DNA from: Myxococcaceae bacterium
GTDB lineage: Bacteria; Myxococcota_A; Polyangia; Polyangiales; Ga0077539
Direction of reading: 5' to 3'
DNA: 64,000 bases
Assembly: GCA_004297725.1 (NCBI GenBank)
Contig: SCUS01000071.1
Coordinates: 186,001-250,000 of the forward strand
Shown here: piece after piece, positions 53,240 to 60,946 of the stretch
How positions within the stretch are numbered: the stretch's first letter is position 1
How the letters are laid out: every line of letters starts with the position of its first letter
Position numbers and translations under genes: made by a program
Notes under the pieces: model-generated
The model's database searches: none
The model's input: the letters and a program-made list of their open reading frames with translations, nothing else
What the model was told of the DNA's origin: nothing

Positions 53240-55633
53240 ATGGCGGCGGCGGTGGCGGCCGCCGGGCGTCCCTCGGAGATCTGCGAGGGGAGCGCGCGGC
53301 ACGCGCCGTGGAGTGCTCCGCGGACCATGCGGTGGATGGTGGCGGCGACGGTGGCGGCGTGGGTGCTGGGCAGCGGGCTTCCCCTCGCTGGCGAGGTGGC
53401 CGCGGCGGGGCTGCTGCTGTCGCTGGCGCTGGTGTGCCTCCTCCCCCGGGCGTGGACGGTGTCGCTCGGGGTGCTGCTCGCGGCGATGTCCGCGGGAGCG
53501 CTGCGAGGGCCGACGGAGCCCTGGTGGACGGCCCCTCCAAAGCCGGTGGCCCTCTCCATCGAGGGGAGGGTGCTGCGGGGCTGCGACGGGCACGGGGAGT
53601 TCGTGCGCTGCGTGGTCGCCACCGAGGCCATGGGGACGGTCTCGCTGCGCGCCCCCATCGGCCGATGCGAGGCCGCGCCGGGCGATCGGATCACGGCGAT
53701 CGTGAGCGCGAAGCCGGTGGTCCCCTGGCGCAATCCCCCCATCGAGGACCCGTCGATGCAGTCGCTTCGTCGCGGCGTGGCGTGGCGGCTGGAGACCGCC
53801 CGATGCGTGGTGACGGGCCGAGAGGCGGGGGCGCTCGACCTGCTGCGCCGCGAGGCGCGGAGGGCGCGGCGCTCGGTGGACTCGGCGCTGCGACGATCGC
53901 TCCCCGCGGACGGCGCGGCGAGGGCGGTCGCGCTGCTCTTCGGCGACGAGCGGGGCCTCGACGAGGCGACCGTGGAGGCCTTCCGGGAGACCGGGCTCGC
54001 GCACCTGCTGGCGGTGAGCGGGGCGCACGTGGCGGTGGTGCTACGGGCCACCGGCGCGGCGGTGCTCTGGCTCTGCAACCGGCTCCGCTGGCTGGCCGCG
54101 AGGGGCCTCGGCTGGCGCTGCGCGAGGGTGCTGCCGCTGCCGCTGGCGGGCTTCTTCGTGATGATGACGGGGGAGTCGCCCGCGTCGGTGAGGGCGCTGG
54201 TCTCGGGCGTCGCCGTGGCGCTGCTCTCGCTCTGGGGAAGGCGCGCCAGGGCCCTCGACGTGCTGGCGCTGACGGTGCTCTCGATGGCGCTGATCGAGCC
54301 CGCGCTCACCCACGACCTGGGGCTTCAGCTCTCGGCCGTCGCGACCGCGGCCCTGGTGGCCCGCGCCGACGTCGAGGCCGCGCCGAAGATTACACAATGG
54401 AGTAAGATCGCGCTGGCCTGGGTGCTCGGGGCGCTGCGGGCGACGGTGCGGGTGGGCCTCGCGGTGAGCCCGCTGCTGGCGCTGCGCTTCGGTCGGGCGC
54501 CCGCGCTGGCCACGCTCGCCAACCTGGTGGCCGCGCCGCTGGCGGAGCTGGTGGCGCTGCCGCTCTCGCTGGTGACCGCGGTGGTGGCGATGCTCTCCCC
54601 CACGCTGGCCTCGCCCCTCGCGTGGGTGACCGGACACTCGCTCTCGGCGCTCTTCTCGCTGGCGGCGTGGGCGCAGCGGGTGCCGCTCGCGTCGACCGCG
54701 TGGACCACCCCGACCGCGGCGCAGGCGGCGGTGGCGACGGCGGCGCTGGTGGCCTTCGCGACGCTGCGCTGGAGGGCGCGCGCCGCGGTGGTCGTGGCGG
54801 CGGCGGCGGCGATCGCGAGCATGGAGGGGAGGCTGCGGAGCGAGCAGTCGGCGCACGGTGAGCTTCGGGTGACGGCGCTCGACGTGGGGCAGGGCGACGC
54901 CATCGTGGTGGACCTTCCCGACGGGCGCTCGATGCTCATCGACGCGGGAGGGGCGCTGCACGGGGAGGCTGATCCCGGGGCGACGGTGGTGGTGCCGTGG
55001 CTACGGGCGACGCGGCGCACGGAGCTCGCGGTGGTGGCCCTCACGCACCCGCACCCCGACCACGGAGGCGGGCTGAGGGCGGTCTTCGAGGGGGTGACCG
55101 TGAGGGAGTTCTGGGAGACGGGGCAGGGCGGGGCGCTGGCGATGGGCGGCTTCTATCGCGAGGCGGTGACCGCGGCGCAGAGACGGGGCGCGATGCGACG
55201 GGAGGCGGCGGCGCTGTGCGGCGCCCACCCGATGGGGGCCGTGACGGTCACGGTGCTGGCGCCGTGCCCCACGATGAACCCGGAGGTGGCGCCCAACGAC
55301 GCCTCGCTGGTGCTGCGGCTCGACCACGGGAGGGCGAGCGCGCTGCTGCCGGGCGATCTGGAGGCGGCGGGCGAGCGGGCGCTGCTCTCCCGGCTCGCGC
55401 CGGTGACGCTGCTCAAGGTGGGCCACCACGGGAGCCGCACCTCCTCGACGGAGGCCTTCCTGGGGGCGCTGAGGCCGCAGGTGGCGCTGGTGTCGAGCGG
55501 GCACCCGTCGCCCTTCAACCACCCGCACCCGGTGGTGGTGGAGCGCTTCGCGCGGAGGGGTGTTCCGTTGAGGCGCACCGATTGGGAGGGGATGGTGGCG
55601 GTCACGCTGCGCCGAGACGGGGGCTACGAGTGA
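53240..55633 (+). CDS. comEC: ComEC/Rec2-family DNA-uptake channel
   Basis: Predicted 797-residue membrane protein. After the first helices there is an outer domain (about 95-215, with G-R-V-L-R-G-C-D-G-H), then the competence membrane domain: L-L-A-V-S-G-A-H-V-A-V-V, further helices and L-A-S-P-L-A-W-V-T-G. The C-terminal 260 residues are an MBL domain: D-V-G-Q-G-D-A-I-V-V, L-T-H-P-H-P-D-H-G-G-G, S-L-V-L-R-L-D-H, L-L-P-G-D-L, and K-V-G-H-H-G-S-R-T-S-S. ComEC moves single-stranded DNA across the inner membrane in transformation and may degrade the other strand. The ATG at 53240 is the first usable start in frame. It is divergent from the isc regulator, sharing 132 bp with it. Confidence 0.93.
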   Translation: MAAAVAAAGRPSEICEGSARHAPWSAPRTMRWMVAATVAAWVLGSGLPLAGEVAAAGLLLSLALVCLLPRAWTVSLGVLLAAMSAGALRGPTEPWWTAPPKPVALSIEGRVLRGCDGHGEFVRCVVATEAMGTVSLRAPIGRCEAAPGDRITAIVSAKPVVPWRNPPIEDPSMQSLRRGVAWRLETARCVVTGREAGALDLLRREARRARRSVDSALRRSLPADGAARAVALLFGDERGLDEATVEAFRETGLAHLLAVSGAHVAVVLRATGAAVLWLCNRLRWLAARGLGWRCARVLPLPLAGFFVMMTGESPASVRALVSGVAVALLSLWGRRARALDVLALTVLSMALIEPALTHDLGLQLSAVATAALVARADVEAAPKITQWSKIALAWVLGALRATVRVGLAVSPLLALRFGRAPALATLANLVAAPLAELVALPLSLVTAVVAMLSPTLASPLAWVTGHSLSALFSLAAWAQRVPLASTAWTTPTAAQAAVATAALVAFATLRWRARAAVVVAAAAAIASMEGRLRSEQSAHGELRVTALDVGQGDAIVVDLPDGRSMLIDAGGALHGEADPGATVVVPWLRATRRTELAVVALTHPHPDHGGGLRAVFEGVTVREFWETGQGGALAMGGFYREAVTAAQRRGAMRREAAALCGAHPMGAVTVTVLAPCPTMNPEVAPNDASLVLRLDHGRASALLPGDLEAAGERALLSRLAPVTLLKVGHHGSRTSSTEAFLGALRPQVALVSSGHPSPFNHPHPVVVERFARRGVPLRRTDWEGMVAVTLRRDGGYE

Positions 55634-55708
55634 GGGACGCCTCGGGTCTGGATGCGGCCCCGGGGACCATCTGACACGACGGGCGCTTCGCGCTATGTCC
55701 GCGGGCCT

Positions 55709-56512
55709 GTGATCCCAGCCATCGAGATGTCGGAGTTCAAGATCTTCGGTGTGACCTTCCACACCTTCGGGCTGCTGGTGGCGCTGGGCGTCCTGCTCGG
55801 CCACCACATGACGGTTCGCCGCGCCCGATCCCTCGGCCTCGCCTCGGTCGGCCTCGTCGACCGCTTCGTGCTGGTGGTCTTCACCGGCGGCTTCCTCGCG
55901 GGCCACATGCTCGACGCGATCTTCTATCACCCGGAGGTGCTGCGCCGTGACCCGTGGGAGCTGTTCATGCTCCACCACGGGCTCTCCTCCTTCGGGGGCA
56001 TCACCGGCGGGGTCGTCGCGGGGCTCGTCTACATCCGCATCCACAAGCTCGACCCATGGGTCTTCACCGACCTCGCGACCTACGCCTTCCCCTTCGGCTG
56101 GCTCTTCGGCCGCATGGGCTGCGCCGTCGTGCACGACCACCCCGGGCGCCTCACCGACTCCCCCCTCGGCGTGCGCTTCCCCGGCGGCACCCGCTTCGAC
56201 CTCGGGCTCATCGAGTTCGCGCTCACCCCGCTGCTCATCGCCCTCGTGGTGATCGTCGCGCGACGCACCCGCCGCCCCGGCATGGTCACCGGCGCGCTCG
56301 CGGTGGTCTACCCGATGATCCGCTTCCCGCTCGACTTCCTCCGCGCGACGGACCTCGGCCCGGAGAGCGACCCCCGCTACGGCGGCCTCACCCCCGCGCA
56401 GTGGGCCTGCATCGCGACCTTCGCGCTCGGGCTCTGGATGCTCTCGGCCTCGCGCTCCCACGCGCCGCTGCCGGAGCCCTCGTCTCAGCCCGCCGCGTCG
56501 CCGCCGCCGTAG
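55709..56512 (+). CDS. Second Lgt-family membrane protein, noncanonical
   Basis: Predicted 267-residue membrane protein from GTG 55709; an ATG at 55727 is possible. The N-terminal I-P-A-I-E-M-S-E-F-K-I-F-G-V-T-F-H-T-F-G-L-L-V-A-L-G and seven-helix plan fit Lgt, the size is normal, and R-M-G-C-A-V-V-H-D-H-P-G and I-R-F-P-L-D-F-L-R are at the family's positions. The H-G-G motif, however, reads S-F-G-G-I-T-G-G, with Phe for the essential His, and the H-P-x-Q-L-Y-E motif is replaced by R-F-D-L-G-L-I-E-F. Canonical phosphatidylglycerol transfer is therefore doubtful. It overlaps the WYL gene by 28 bp, tail to tail. Confidence 0.72.
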   Translation: MIPAIEMSEFKIFGVTFHTFGLLVALGVLLGHHMTVRRARSLGLASVGLVDRFVLVVFTGGFLAGHMLDAIFYHPEVLRRDPWELFMLHHGLSSFGGITGGVVAGLVYIRIHKLDPWVFTDLATYAFPFGWLFGRMGCAVVHDHPGRLTDSPLGVRFPGGTRFDLGLIEFALTPLLIALVVIVARRTRRPGMVTGALAVVYPMIRFPLDFLRATDLGPESDPRYGGLTPAQWACIATFALGLWMLSASRSHAPLPEPSSQPAASPPP

Positions 56513-57507
56513 CGCTCGAGGCCCCTGGCGAGCTCGTCTCGCACCCGCTTCTTGAGCTCGTCGGGCTCCCGCACCACCGCCGCCGATCCCCAGCGCAGCA
56601 CCCAGCCCACGACCTCGGTGAGCCCCGTCGCGTCGAACTCGATGCGCAGCTCGCCGCCCGGCAGCCGCGAGGTCTTCTGCGTGGGGTGCCACTCCCTGGG
56701 CTCGATGTACTGGGCCACGCGGGCGTCGAAGTCGACCACCACGTGCTGCCGCTCGGCGCCGCCGCCGTAGATGCCGAAGGCGCCCTCGAAGAGCCGCTGG
56801 ACGTTGAACTCCGGGTTGCGCTTGAAGGGCGCCGCGGGGAGCGCCCGCACCCGCTTCATCAGGTCGATGGCGAAGGTGCGGTCGGCGTCCTTCTGCACGT
56901 CGCGCCCGACCACGTAGAGGCGGTTCTGGTAGAGCACCAGCGCGTAGGGCTCGACCTTGCGGAGCCCCGTCGTCGTGCCGCCCTCGTAGTGGAACTGCAG
57001 CGTCAGCGTCCGAAGGATGCCGTCGTAGACCTCGTAGACCTGATCTTTGAGCTTGCGGTAGTTGCGCGGCGCCTCGGGGATGTAGTGGAAGCGGTCGGCC
57101 ATCGCCCCCTCCTCGTCGCCCGGGGGTGAGAGCTTCGCGAAGAGCTGCGAGAAGTCGTCGTGCAGCGGCGTGCCCGTGAACACGTCGAACATCCGACGCA
57201 CCGCCGCGAGCGAGTAGCGCTGGTAGCGCGTGAGCCGCACCGGGTCGGTGGCCTTGCCCGCGCGCACCACGCGCACCCGACGCTCGCCCGCCACGTCGAC
57301 CGCCTCGAGCTCGATGCCCGCGGCCTCGAGCGCCTTCAGGTCTCGACGGATCGAGCGAGGAGTGACCCCGAGGTCGCGCGCGATCTCCTCGATGCGCACG
57401 CCCTCCACGTTGGTCTCCAAGAGCTGGTGCAGCTGGAAGAGCCGAACCGCCTGGGTGTACTGGCCGGTGGGGCGGCCGGGAGAAGGGCGACGCGGCATGG
57501 CGGACAT
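56485..57507 (-). CDS. HTH-WYL-domain transcriptional regulator
   Basis: Predicted 340-residue regulator. N-terminal winged helix (about 18-80): R-L-F-Q-L-H-Q-L-L, I-E-E-I-A-R-D-L-G-V-T-P-R-S-I-R-R-D-L-K-A-L. The WYL domain follows from about 155: V-E-P-Y-A-L-V-L-Y-Q-N-R-L-Y-V-V-G, where the W of the name is replaced by A. C-terminal WCX part from about 245. WYL regulators bind nucleic-acid or nucleotide ligands and often control stress or phage-defence genes. An in-frame ATG at 57498 is an alternative start. It is divergent from the VWA gene at 57640. Confidence 0.9.
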   Translation of the reverse strand: MSAMPRRPSPGRPTGQYTQAVRLFQLHQLLETNVEGVRIEEIARDLGVTPRSIRRDLKALEAAGIELEAVDVAGERRVRVVRAGKATDPVRLTRYQRYSLAAVRRMFDVFTGTPLHDDFSQLFAKLSPPGDEEGAMADRFHYIPEAPRNYRKLKDQVYEVYDGILRTLTLQFHYEGGTTTGLRKVEPYALVLYQNRLYVVGRDVQKDADRTFAIDLMKRVRALPAAPFKRNPEFNVQRLFEGAFGIYGGGAERQHVVVDFDARVAQYIEPREWHPTQKTSRLPGGELRIEFDATGLTEVVGWVLRWGSAAVVREPDELKKRVRDELARGLERYGGGDAAG

Positions 57508-57639
57508 GGAATGTCACAGCCCGCGCCGCGGGTAAAGAGCGAACCACACCCGCTGCGAGAGACGTTTTTCTCCGACGCATCGCAGACCCGCGAGGCGCCT
57601 CGCGCGTCAGGAGCCGACACAGCCCCGAGGGAGGTTTCC

Positions 57640-59109
57640 ATGAGTCCACTGCGTCGCCTCGTGTTCGATCGTCGTTCGCTCCACGCCGTCGCCGCCGGGT
57701 GCGTCGCGCTCGCGGCGGGGGGCGTCGTGCTGCTCCGCGCGCCGACCCCGGGCGTCACCGCCCCGGTGGCCGTGACCGCCGCCCCGCCCTCGCGCGACGG
57801 GCTCTCCCGGGCCCCGCGGCGCACCGTCACCGGCCCGCAGCTCACGGCCCGCGTCGCGCTCTCCCAGGGCTCCGTCGACCGCCGCGCGCCGGGGCACGTC
57901 TTCGCCGTCGTCGACCTCGACGCCGACCGCCGCGCCGACGAGGCCCGCCGCGCCCCCATCGCCCTCGCCCTGGTGGTCGACGTCTCCGGGTCGATGGCCG
58001 GGGAGAAGATCGTCCAGGCCCGCCGCGCGGTGCTCGACACCCTCTCCGCCATGCGCGACGACGACCGCGTCGCGCTCGTGACCTACAGCGACTCGGCCAG
58101 CGTGGTGCAGCCCCTCGCGCGGGTCGGCGCGGTGCGCTCCCGGCTGGAGTCCGTGGTCCCGACGCTCGAGACCATCTCGGGCACCAACATCCCCGCCGGG
58201 CTCGAGGCAGGCGCCGCCGCGCTCGGTGACGGGAGCGACGACCTCGTGCGCCGCGTGGTGCTGGTCTCCGACGGCCGCGACGGATCGGGCCAGAGCCTCG
58301 ACAGCGTCGCCGGCGGGGTGCGGCTGCGCGCCGACCGCGGCGTGACCCTCTCCTCCCTCGGCGTCGGCGCCGACTACGACGACGCCTACATGAGCCGGGT
58401 CGCGGACGCGGGCCGGGGTAACTACGAGTTCCTCCGCGACGGGATGCAGCTCCGGGCCTTCCTGGGGAGGGAGCTCGACGCGGCCGAGCGCACCAACGTC
58501 GACCGGGCCACGCTCGACCTCGACCTGCCCGACGGGTGGCGCCTCCACCGCGCCTACGGCGTCGAGCCCGAGTCCCGCGGCGCGCACCTCCGGCTCCCGA
58601 TCGGCGCCATGTCCGCCGGGGAGCACCGCCGCGTGGTGCTCGACCTCGTGGTCGACCCCTCGCGCGGCCCCGACGCGGCCTCCGCGGGCGCCCTCGGGAT
58701 GAGCCTCGCGTGGAGGGCCGTGCCCGATCGGCGGGACGTCCGGCTCTCGGTGCAGGCGCTGCCCCTCGCGGTGGTCGACGACCCCGCCTCGGCCCTCGCC
58801 TCCCGCGACGCGGCGGTCTTCGCGGACGCCCAGTCCGTCGCCCTCGCCGCCCGCCAGCAGGACGCCGTGGAGGCATGGCGCAGCGGCCGCGGGGCCGAGG
58901 CGGAGAGCATCGCGCGCAGCAACGTCGTCGCGCTCCAGGCGCTGCAGGCCGCGGCCCCGTCGCCCGCCCGCGCGGCGCAGATCGCCCGCTACAACTCCGA
59001 CGGGACCCACTTCAACCAGATGAGCGCGAGCAGCGACGAGGGGCGGGCCTACGGGCTCGGGTCCAACGCGCTGCACCGTCGCGCGATGCGCAGCGGCTCC
59101 GGGTACTGA
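57640..59109 (+). CDS. Membrane-anchored von Willebrand factor A (VWA) protein
   Basis: Predicted 489-residue protein with one N-terminal anchor (about 17-34) and an outer VWA domain at about 95-290. The metal-ion-dependent adhesion site is complete: D-V-S-G-S-M-A-G, T in G-T-N-I-P-A-G-L, and D in V-S-D-G-R-D-G. After it comes a beta-rich region and a tail R-Y-N-S-D-G-T-H-F-N-Q-M-S. A good GGGAGG Shine-Dalgarno lies 6-11 bases upstream of ATG 57640. This layout resembles outer VWA proteins such as YfbK, whose roles are poorly known. It is the first of four closely spaced genes ending in a PilZ protein. Confidence 0.88.
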   Translation: MSPLRRLVFDRRSLHAVAAGCVALAAGGVVLLRAPTPGVTAPVAVTAAPPSRDGLSRAPRRTVTGPQLTARVALSQGSVDRRAPGHVFAVVDLDADRRADEARRAPIALALVVDVSGSMAGEKIVQARRAVLDTLSAMRDDDRVALVTYSDSASVVQPLARVGAVRSRLESVVPTLETISGTNIPAGLEAGAAALGDGSDDLVRRVVLVSDGRDGSGQSLDSVAGGVRLRADRGVTLSSLGVGADYDDAYMSRVADAGRGNYEFLRDGMQLRAFLGRELDAAERTNVDRATLDLDLPDGWRLHRAYGVEPESRGAHLRLPIGAMSAGEHRRVVLDLVVDPSRGPDAASAGALGMSLAWRAVPDRRDVRLSVQALPLAVVDDPASALASRDAAVFADAQSVALAARQQDAVEAWRSGRGAEAESIARSNVVALQALQAAAPSPARAAQIARYNSDGTHFNQMSASSDEGRAYGLGSNALHRRAMRSGSGY

Positions 59110-59135
59110 GCGCGAGACGAGAGGAGACCACCCGA

Positions 59136-60002
59136 ATGGTGCCGATGCTGCGAGTGCTGGTGTTGGGGGCTGCGCTCTGCGGCGCGGCCCTCCTGACAGG
59201 GACCTGGACGGGCCTCCTCGCGGTGCTCGCCTCCTGCGCGATCGCCGCGCTGGTCGACGAGCGCTACGGGGCCCTCGCGCTGATCGCGGGCTCGCTCGCG
59301 GCGCTGCTCCACGCGGCGATCGGCGCCGGGCACCCGGTGCTCGCGGGGGCCCTCTGGTGCGCGGGGGTGTGGTCGGCGAGGGCGGCGCGCGCCCCGGACG
59401 CCCGCTCCCGCTACGCGATCGTCGCGCTCTCGCTGCTCGGCGGCGCGCTCGGGGCGTGGACCTCGTCGCGCTACGGGGCCGACCCCTCCGCGCCGGTGCG
59501 CCTCGCGGCGGTGCTGGTGGCGGGGCTGCTCGCCTCCGTGGGGGCGCTGGTCGCGGTCGACGATCCGGTCGCGACGGCCCTCCGCTGGGCGGTGCTGCCG
59601 GGGCGAGAGCCGGTGGACGAGGCCCTCTCTCGGGCGCTCGACCTGCGCCGCCGCGCCGCGCTCGCGGAGGTCTCGCAGCGCGTGGACGCGGAGACCTCGG
59701 CGCGCGTCGAGCGGGCCTGGACCTCCCTGGCGGAGCTGGGTCGCGACCTCGCCGCGGCCCGGCTGCGGGGCGCCGCCCCGGGGTGGATGACCGCGAGGGT
59801 GGAGTCCCATGTCGCGGCGCTCACCCGAGCCCACGAGCGGCTCGACGCGCACCTCGCGAGCAGCGTGAGGGTGGCCGACCCGCGCCTCGCGGAGGTCGAG
59901 CTCGCGAGCGAGTCGCTGGAGCTGGAGGTGCGCGCCCTCGACGAGGTGACCCGCGCGACCGCCGCGCCGGGGGCAAGCGCGCAGGAAATTTCCGTCCGCT
60001 GA
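59136..60002 (+). CDS. Membrane protein with C-terminal coiled-coil, unknown
   Basis: Predicted 288-residue protein starting M-V-P-M-L-R-V-L. The first 130 residues hold about five short Ala/Leu/Gly-rich helices; the remaining 150 are an Ala/Arg/Glu/Leu-rich helical region, R-R-R-A-A-L-A-E-V-S-Q-R-V-D and E-V-E-L-A-S-E-S-L-E-L-E-V, that suggests coiled coil. No family is recognised. It lies 26 bp after the VWA gene and 24 bp before a lipoprotein gene. Confidence 0.65.
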   Translation: MVPMLRVLVLGAALCGAALLTGTWTGLLAVLASCAIAALVDERYGALALIAGSLAALLHAAIGAGHPVLAGALWCAGVWSARAARAPDARSRYAIVALSLLGGALGAWTSSRYGADPSAPVRLAAVLVAGLLASVGALVAVDDPVATALRWAVLPGREPVDEALSRALDLRRRAALAEVSQRVDAETSARVERAWTSLAELGRDLAAARLRGAAPGWMTARVESHVAALTRAHERLDAHLASSVRVADPRLAEVELASESLELEVRALDEVTRATAAPGASAQEISVR

Positions 60003-60026
60003 GTCGAGGGTGCTAGGGCGCCGTGC

Positions 60027-60470
60027 ATGCGAGTGCTCGGAGCCCTGGTGTGCGCGGGATGGCTTTCGTCGGCGCCGCTGGGGTGCGCGACCTCGATGCG
60101 CCAGACCCTGGACGAGACCGCGGCGGTCTTCCACGACGACCTGCGCTGGGGTCGGCTGCCGGCGGCGGAGACCGCCGTCGACACGGACATGCGCGCGGCC
60201 TTCCAGGCCCACCACCGCGGCTGGGGCGTCTCGGTGCAGGTGATCGACGTGGAGGTCGAGAGCCTCCGTTCGAGCTCCGAGCGCGGCACCGCGAGGCTGC
60301 GGGTGGCGTGGGTGCACGCGGGCGACTCGACGGACGTCAAGCAGAGCCTGGTGGAGGAGCAGTGGGAGAGCCGCTCGGGCTCGTGGCGGCTGCGCGGCGA
60401 GACCGTGATCGCCGGCGACCCTGGCCTCTTCGGCACCCCCGCACCCGAGCGACGCACGGCCTCGCGCTGA
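60027..60470 (+). CDS. Small lipoprotein, unknown
   Basis: Predicted 147-residue lipoprotein; lipobox P-L-G-C (Cys20). The mature part has an NTF2-like look: D-E-T-A-A-V-F-H-D-D-L-R-W-G-R-L, then V-S-V-Q-V-I-D-V-E-V-E-S and a strand pair R-L-R-V-A-W-V, with Q-W-E-S-R-S-G-S-W-R-L near the end. No family is recognised with certainty. It is part of the four-gene VWA-PilZ set and lies 14 bp before the PilZ gene. Confidence 0.72.
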   Translation: MRVLGALVCAGWLSSAPLGCATSMRQTLDETAAVFHDDLRWGRLPAAETAVDTDMRAAFQAHHRGWGVSVQVIDVEVESLRSSSERGTARLRVAWVHAGDSTDVKQSLVEEQWESRSGSWRLRGETVIAGDPGLFGTPAPERRTASR

Positions 60471-60484
60471 AGGAGACACGAGCC

Positions 60485-60814
60485 ATGGAGACGATGTGCC
60501 TCGACCTCGATCGCCGGAACAATGAGCGCACCGACGTCGAGCTGTGGGTGGACGCCGAGGGCGACTCCGGCTCGGCGGCGCACCGCGCGCTGGACCTCTC
60601 GCTGGGCGGGCTGCGCCTCGACCGCGGGGTGCCGCACCCCACCGGCACCCGGCTGATGCTGGAGCTTCGGCTGCCCGACCGCGAGGCCGCGCTGCGCATC
60701 GAGGCCGAGGTGACCGGCGCCCACCGCGACCGCGGCTGCGGGATGCGCTTCATCGGCCTCTCCCGCGCCCAGCGCGTCCGCCTCGCCGACTACCTCCTCC
60801 GCTGCTGGGCCTGA
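60485..60814 (+). CDS. PilZ-domain protein
   Basis: Predicted 109-residue single PilZ domain: R-R-N-N-E-R-T-D-V-E-L-W-V near the start (RxxxR-like, with N-E between the arginines) and L-D-L-S-L-G-G-L-R-L-D (D/NxSxxG) later. PilZ proteins bind cyclic di-GMP and pass the signal to motility, pili or exopolysaccharide systems. In this gene set the output may be the VWA or membrane protein upstream. The HD-GYP regulator at 34551 could lower the same messenger. The ATG at 60485 is preceded by GGAGA. Confidence 0.85.
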   Translation: METMCLDLDRRNNERTDVELWVDAEGDSGSAAHRALDLSLGGLRLDRGVPHPTGTRLMLELRLPDREAALRIEAEVTGAHRDRGCGMRFIGLSRAQRVRLADYLLRCWA

Positions 60815-60818
60815 GCCT

Positions 60819-60857
60819 CTCCCCCCCCGCCGCGGGGGGAGCCCGCCCCTCGCGGGC
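60819..60857 (+). terminator. Two adjacent hairpins after the PilZ gene
   Basis: CTCCCCCC (60819-60826) pairs with GGGGGGAG (60834-60841), an 8-bp perfect stem. GCCCGC (60841-60846) pairs with GCGGGC (60852-60857). They start 4 bp after the PilZ stop. No T-run follows; rho-independent action on the plus strand is uncertain. Confidence 0.4.
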
Positions 60858-60879
60858 AGAAGCCGCTCCGTGAAATGAA

Positions 60880-60915
60880 GAAGGCCCCGGTGGATGATTC
60901 TCCACCGGGGCCTTC
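60880..60915 (-). terminator. Strong intrinsic terminator for the OmpA-TSP3 gene
   Basis: A perfect 15-bp stem (60880-60894 with 60901-60915) and a 6-nt loop. On the minus strand the 3' arm is followed by TTCATTTC, a T-rich tail, so it best serves the OmpA gene that stops at 60947. On the plus strand the tail is less T-rich, but the stem may also stop the PilZ transcript. Confidence 0.85.
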
Positions 60916-60946
60916 GTTCAGGTCGCAGGGACCGCGTCGCTACCGA

